A DNA stretch of 33,501 bases from assembly GCA_001687465.1 (NCBI GenBank), contig LVLI01000529.1, positions 1 to 33,501 of the forward strand, written 5' to 3'. Made by a program: the position numbers and the translations under genes. This DNA is from Halocafeteria seosinensis (taxonomy: Eukaryota > Sar > Bigyra > Bicosoecida). The notes below the pieces were generated by a model, which was not told the DNA's origin, ran no database searches, and saw nothing but the letters and a program-made list of their open reading frames with translations. Positions 31,154-33,501 of this stretch are shown piece by piece (the first letter of the stretch is position 1; each line of letters starts with the position of its first letter).

Positions 31154-32581
31154 TTATCTTTTCTTGATTTGACGTTTAACCTTCTTAACAGTTCTTCGTG
31201 CATGTTGGACCGGTAACAACCTCCTAAAGGAGGCTTTCGTGGGAGACGCAGGTAGTTGAAAACGCAGGACGGGTAATGGGTCGGTACCTCTAAAACCCCA
31301 TATATCCTCACTCCATTGCTGGAAACCATCATGATGATAAAGTTGACCGTGTATATCGTGTAAGTTGTAAGAAATTCCTATTCGAGTACCATTTTGATCT
31401 AGATGATTTCCAGTGTCATTACCAATGATCTGTGCCTCACATATGCCATTATAAACGGAATAACTCATTTGAATCTCGCCCCGAAAATGGCTGTATATAC
31501 TTCCTAGAATACCGCCTGCATTCGAATGCCTAACAACTCCAGAAGCATAGCTTCGTCTAATATACAGGCGGCCTCTGGGGGCAGTGTGCCAACCTCCAGC
31601 GTTGTGTCCTGCAATACCTCCTGCTATATAACTGCTAATATTTCCTCGACTATAACAGTCTGTAATGAACATTTTCCCTCCGGCTTGGGTTACACCTGAT
31701 CCACCAATCCCACCACTTGAACTTGCAGCTATCTCCCCGGTACTATAGCATTCTTTGATATAAACATATCCTCCGCTACGGGGACAAGCATTACCTACAA
31801 TACCACCAGCTCCGTTAGCGAACTGAAGGATATCTCCCGTTGAGTAAGATTGGTTGATATAGACTTTACCCCAACCCCACGCACAAGTATTTCCCACGAT
31901 ACCACCAGCAAGGGCTCCTCCAATATTCCCAGTGGAATAGCATCGATCTATATGTACAATCCCACCCTCACATCCTACACGAGATCCTGTAAGACCACCG
32001 GCACCTTGCCCTAATATACTTCCCGTAGAGTAAGAGTTTGATATCTTAATTTCACCATTGCAGCCGCACCCAGCACCAACGATACCTCCTGAACCTGGAT
32101 AACCCTGGTTTGCGACGATACCTGTGGAACTGCAGCCGCTTACCGCAGCATATTTCTGCTCCGCCTGAACAATAAAACCAGCCTTGTTCGCAGTCTTCCC
32201 ATCCTTGACATGAACATTTCTGATAAGGGGCGCTTCGCTAAGGGACAAAACGCTATCTCTAACCCGAAACACTCCAGCAAAGTTATTGACACCACTCAAG
32301 TCAATGATGTTGCCATGTCGGTTCCCCCCGTCAAAAATTTCTTGAGAACCAAGCGAAATGTATGTATGGTTTCCGTAGCCCTCGTTTCCCCAATGTAGAG
32401 TACTACACGTCATCCGGAACAATTTCCTATTAGCACTAAAGTGAAAACAGCTTTCATTTCCTTCCATAATTCTATCTCGCAAATCCGTTTCTTCATCGAT
32501 CTGAATGGCGGCTGTACCCCTGGAGAGCGCTACTACTGTTACGAGCACTATTGGTGGGAAACACAGAGAGACATTCTTCAT
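31154..32581 (-). CDS. secreted GLUG/STG-repeat beta-helix protein
   Basis: One intronless minus-strand frame. I chose the ATG at 32581 because it begins a strong signal peptide (MKNVSLCFPPIVLVTVVALS, cleavage near GTAA); the frame is open to 32680. The 475-residue product contains about seven repeats of roughly 32-36 residues with the pattern CYSTGxI...AGGIVGxxC...GxVYIxxSYSTG, related to GLUG-type repeats. Clear copies include SYSTGSILGQGAGGLTGS, CYSTGNIGGALAGGIVGN and CYSTGEIAASSSGGIGGS. Such repeats are predicted to stack into a right-handed parallel beta helix and occur in cell-surface adhesins and algal or viral cell-wall proteins. Regularly spaced cysteines could form a disulfide ladder. 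The C terminus is strongly basic (RRTVKKVKRQIKKR), perhaps for binding acidic polysaccharide. Role in wall or adhesion is inferred. Confidence 0.82.
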   Translation of the reverse strand: MKNVSLCFPPIVLVTVVALSRGTAAIQIDEETDLRDRIMEGNESCFHFSANRKLFRMTCSTLHWGNEGYGNHTYISLGSQEIFDGGNRHGNIIDLSGVNNFAGVFRVRDSVLSLSEAPLIRNVHVKDGKTANKAGFIVQAEQKYAAVSGCSSTGIVANQGYPGSGGIVGAGCGCNGEIKISNSYSTGSILGQGAGGLTGSRVGCEGGIVHIDRCYSTGNIGGALAGGIVGNTCAWGWGKVYINQSYSTGDILQFANGAGGIVGNACPRSGGYVYIKECYSTGEIAASSSGGIGGSGVTQAGGKMFITDCYSRGNISSYIAGGIAGHNAGGWHTAPRGRLYIRRSYASGVVRHSNAGGILGSIYSHFRGEIQMSYSVYNGICEAQIIGNDTGNHLDQNGTRIGISYNLHDIHGQLYHHDGFQQWSEDIWGFRGTDPLPVLRFQLPASPTKASFRRLLPVQHARRTVKKVKRQIKKR

Positions 32582-33411
32582 AATTGACCATTGGGCAAAC
32601 GACGTACACTGTACTGTATTTGTAAGCTTCTTTTCCGCTCGTCTTACAATTCTGACGCTGGTATTTTGCGAGGGCCCCAAAATGCCCTACGAGGACCATC
32701 GCAATTAGGGCGTGGGGCACAACTTTTTTTTCCCGTGCCATCCTGGCAGTGCCCCATGCCCCAACTTCACAAAGGTGTTTTGTGAAGTTCAGGGCCAACT
32801 CCGGCCTCCCATCAATTTGACTCCGTACCTTCGCACCGGGCCAACCCCACCCCCTGCTCCAGTTGTGCCAACCCAAAATTTGGCCTATGCTGTGCCAACC
32901 CTGGCATGCCACCGTGCCAGTGCCACTGACAGTGTGACACAGAGACCAACAAGTGGGTGGTGTGCGCTTTTTCGGGTACTTTAAGGCGCAAGTACACAAT
33001 ACAAACACCACACACTTAGCCATACAACGCCTATACGAGTAGCAGAACACTTTCCGACGGGTTCTAGGAGTTTGTGGGGGGAGTAAACAGCATCACATTG
33101 AAGCTCCGTAACCCCGCTGCTGGTCGAGTTGCCGCACTTCCAGTGGTCCACGAAGTTCACACGAACGTCCAACTTCGTGAGCTTCACAACACAATCCCCG
33201 AGCGTCCTCGGTGTTCTACAAGTGTTCCCGGAGTAGATACCCGTAAATAGTTGCAAAACGACTGAATTGAATTGGTGCAAGGAAAAGGAAGTCTTTAAGG
33301 ACCCCGTTTGAGCCGCGCAGCTTAGAAACTGAGAGGAAAATACACGAACACATTGTGGTGCTTGAAGCTTACTCACTGTGAGTTGTATCAAGACCGACTA
33401 CCTTCGTAAAG
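32582..33411. other. intergenic, C-rich stretch, no gene seen
   Basis: About 830 bp between the GLUG-repeat gene (minus) and the MIF-like gene (plus). 32700-32960 is rich in CCAAC/GTGCCA-like words. A long minus frame at 32981-33391 is open but is compositionally unlike the neighbouring proteins and lacks recognisable domains. An 11-bp hairpin occurs at 32763-32789. It is probably a divergent promoter region. Confidence 0.45.
32763..32789. repeat. 11-bp perfect inverted repeat (hairpin)
   Basis: AACTTCACAAA at 32763-32773 and TTTGTGAAGTT at 32779-32789 are exact reverse complements separated by 5 nt (GGTGT). It lies about 180 bp upstream of the GLUG-repeat start, so it is not a terminator for that gene. 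It could be a protein-binding palindrome or a footprint of a small element. Confidence 0.6.
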
Positions 33412-33501
33412 ATGCCCCTGTTACAAGTGGCGACCAACTCGAAGACGGATAATGTGGAAACCGTCATCAAGGAATGCACGGACCTTGTCTCGAATGTGAC
33501 G
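33412..33501 (+). CDS. MIF-like tautomerase, N-terminal part (runs off window)
   Basis: ATG at 33412 opens a frame continuing past the window end: MPLLQVATNSKTDNVETVIK, then ECTDLVSNVT. It matches the start of the macrophage migration inhibitory factor superfamily, where the proline after the initiator Met is the catalytic base and the chain reads as a beta strand, a loop and a long helix. Only 30 residues are visible, so the second half (and thus tautomerase versus dopachrome-type subfamily) cannot be judged. MIF-like proteins occur widely in protists and plants. It is divergent from the GLUG-repeat gene. Confidence 0.6.
   Translation, partial: MPLLQVATNSKTDNVETVIKECTDLVSNVT

Noticed and set aside
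32981-33391. 136-codon minus-strand frame between the GLUG and MIF-like genes
   Set aside because: No signal peptide, no recognisable domain, no convincing start context, and composition unlike the neighbours. It cannot be excluded as an orphan gene but is not supported.
1-33501. Bacterial-type systems, CRISPR arrays, tRNA or rRNA genes
   Set aside because: None seen; the genes are eukaryotic with spliceosomal introns, and no clover-leaf or regular spacer-repeat pattern was found by reading.

Overview
This is nuclear DNA of a microbial eukaryote. Genes are dense, on both strands, and most are split by short GT..AG introns whose phases can be matched by eye. A probable CEP164 homologue points to a ciliated or flagellated protist. 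An HSD17B7/ERG27-type sterol reductase, a VKOR, a YbeY-type RNase, a condensin subunit and PP2C/EF-hand signalling proteins fit a free-living protist or alga, or a relative of the stramenopiles, but the sequence alone does not fix the lineage. No rRNA, tRNA, CRISPR or bacterial operon was seen. All exon joins below are manual readings without transcript data; each multi-exon model given as resolved has matching intron phases and a total length divisible by three.

Layout. 1-99 is the 3' end of an upstream + gene. 486-1077 (-) is a small four-exon unknown gene. 1237-5050 (+) is a ten-exon gene of about 1025 codons resembling Crinkler/RHS-like (CR) proteins: P-loop NTPase plus a C-terminal nuclease-like region, with a novel front half built from three tandem copies of a two-exon cassette. 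5150-5822 holds the C-terminal half of a KEA-type K+/H+ antiporter whose last membrane segments lie on the opposite strand, which suggests a small inversion in a pseudogene. 6050-7330 holds + strand exons with tiny introns, possibly a decaying COG3-like gene. 7859-8145 (-) is a small acidic gene divergent from condensin subunit 1 (8322-13063, +).

13107-13758 (-) YbeY and 14022-14697 (+) VKOR are divergent. 14914-16449 (-) is a four-CBS-motif protein. About 16534-17640 (-) is an unresolved multi-exon gene. 17909-19891 (+) is a large intronless PP2C phosphatase, followed by an EF-hand protein with a myristoylation signal (20419-22877, +). 22898-24358 (-) is the sterol 3-ketoreductase, convergent with the EF-hand gene. 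24565-27670 (-) is the CEP164-like protein. 28435-30638 (+) is an unknown secreted or type II membrane protein. 31154-32581 (-) is a secreted GLUG/STG-repeat beta-helix protein. 33412 to the end is the start of a MIF-like tautomerase.

The genes are mostly unrelated housekeeping and signalling genes, not a co-regulated cluster. The most unusual parts are the cassette-exon CR-like gene, the inverted antiporter remnant, a class of 34-41 nt introns beside ordinary 52-117 nt introns, and two uncharacterised secreted proteins at the right end.
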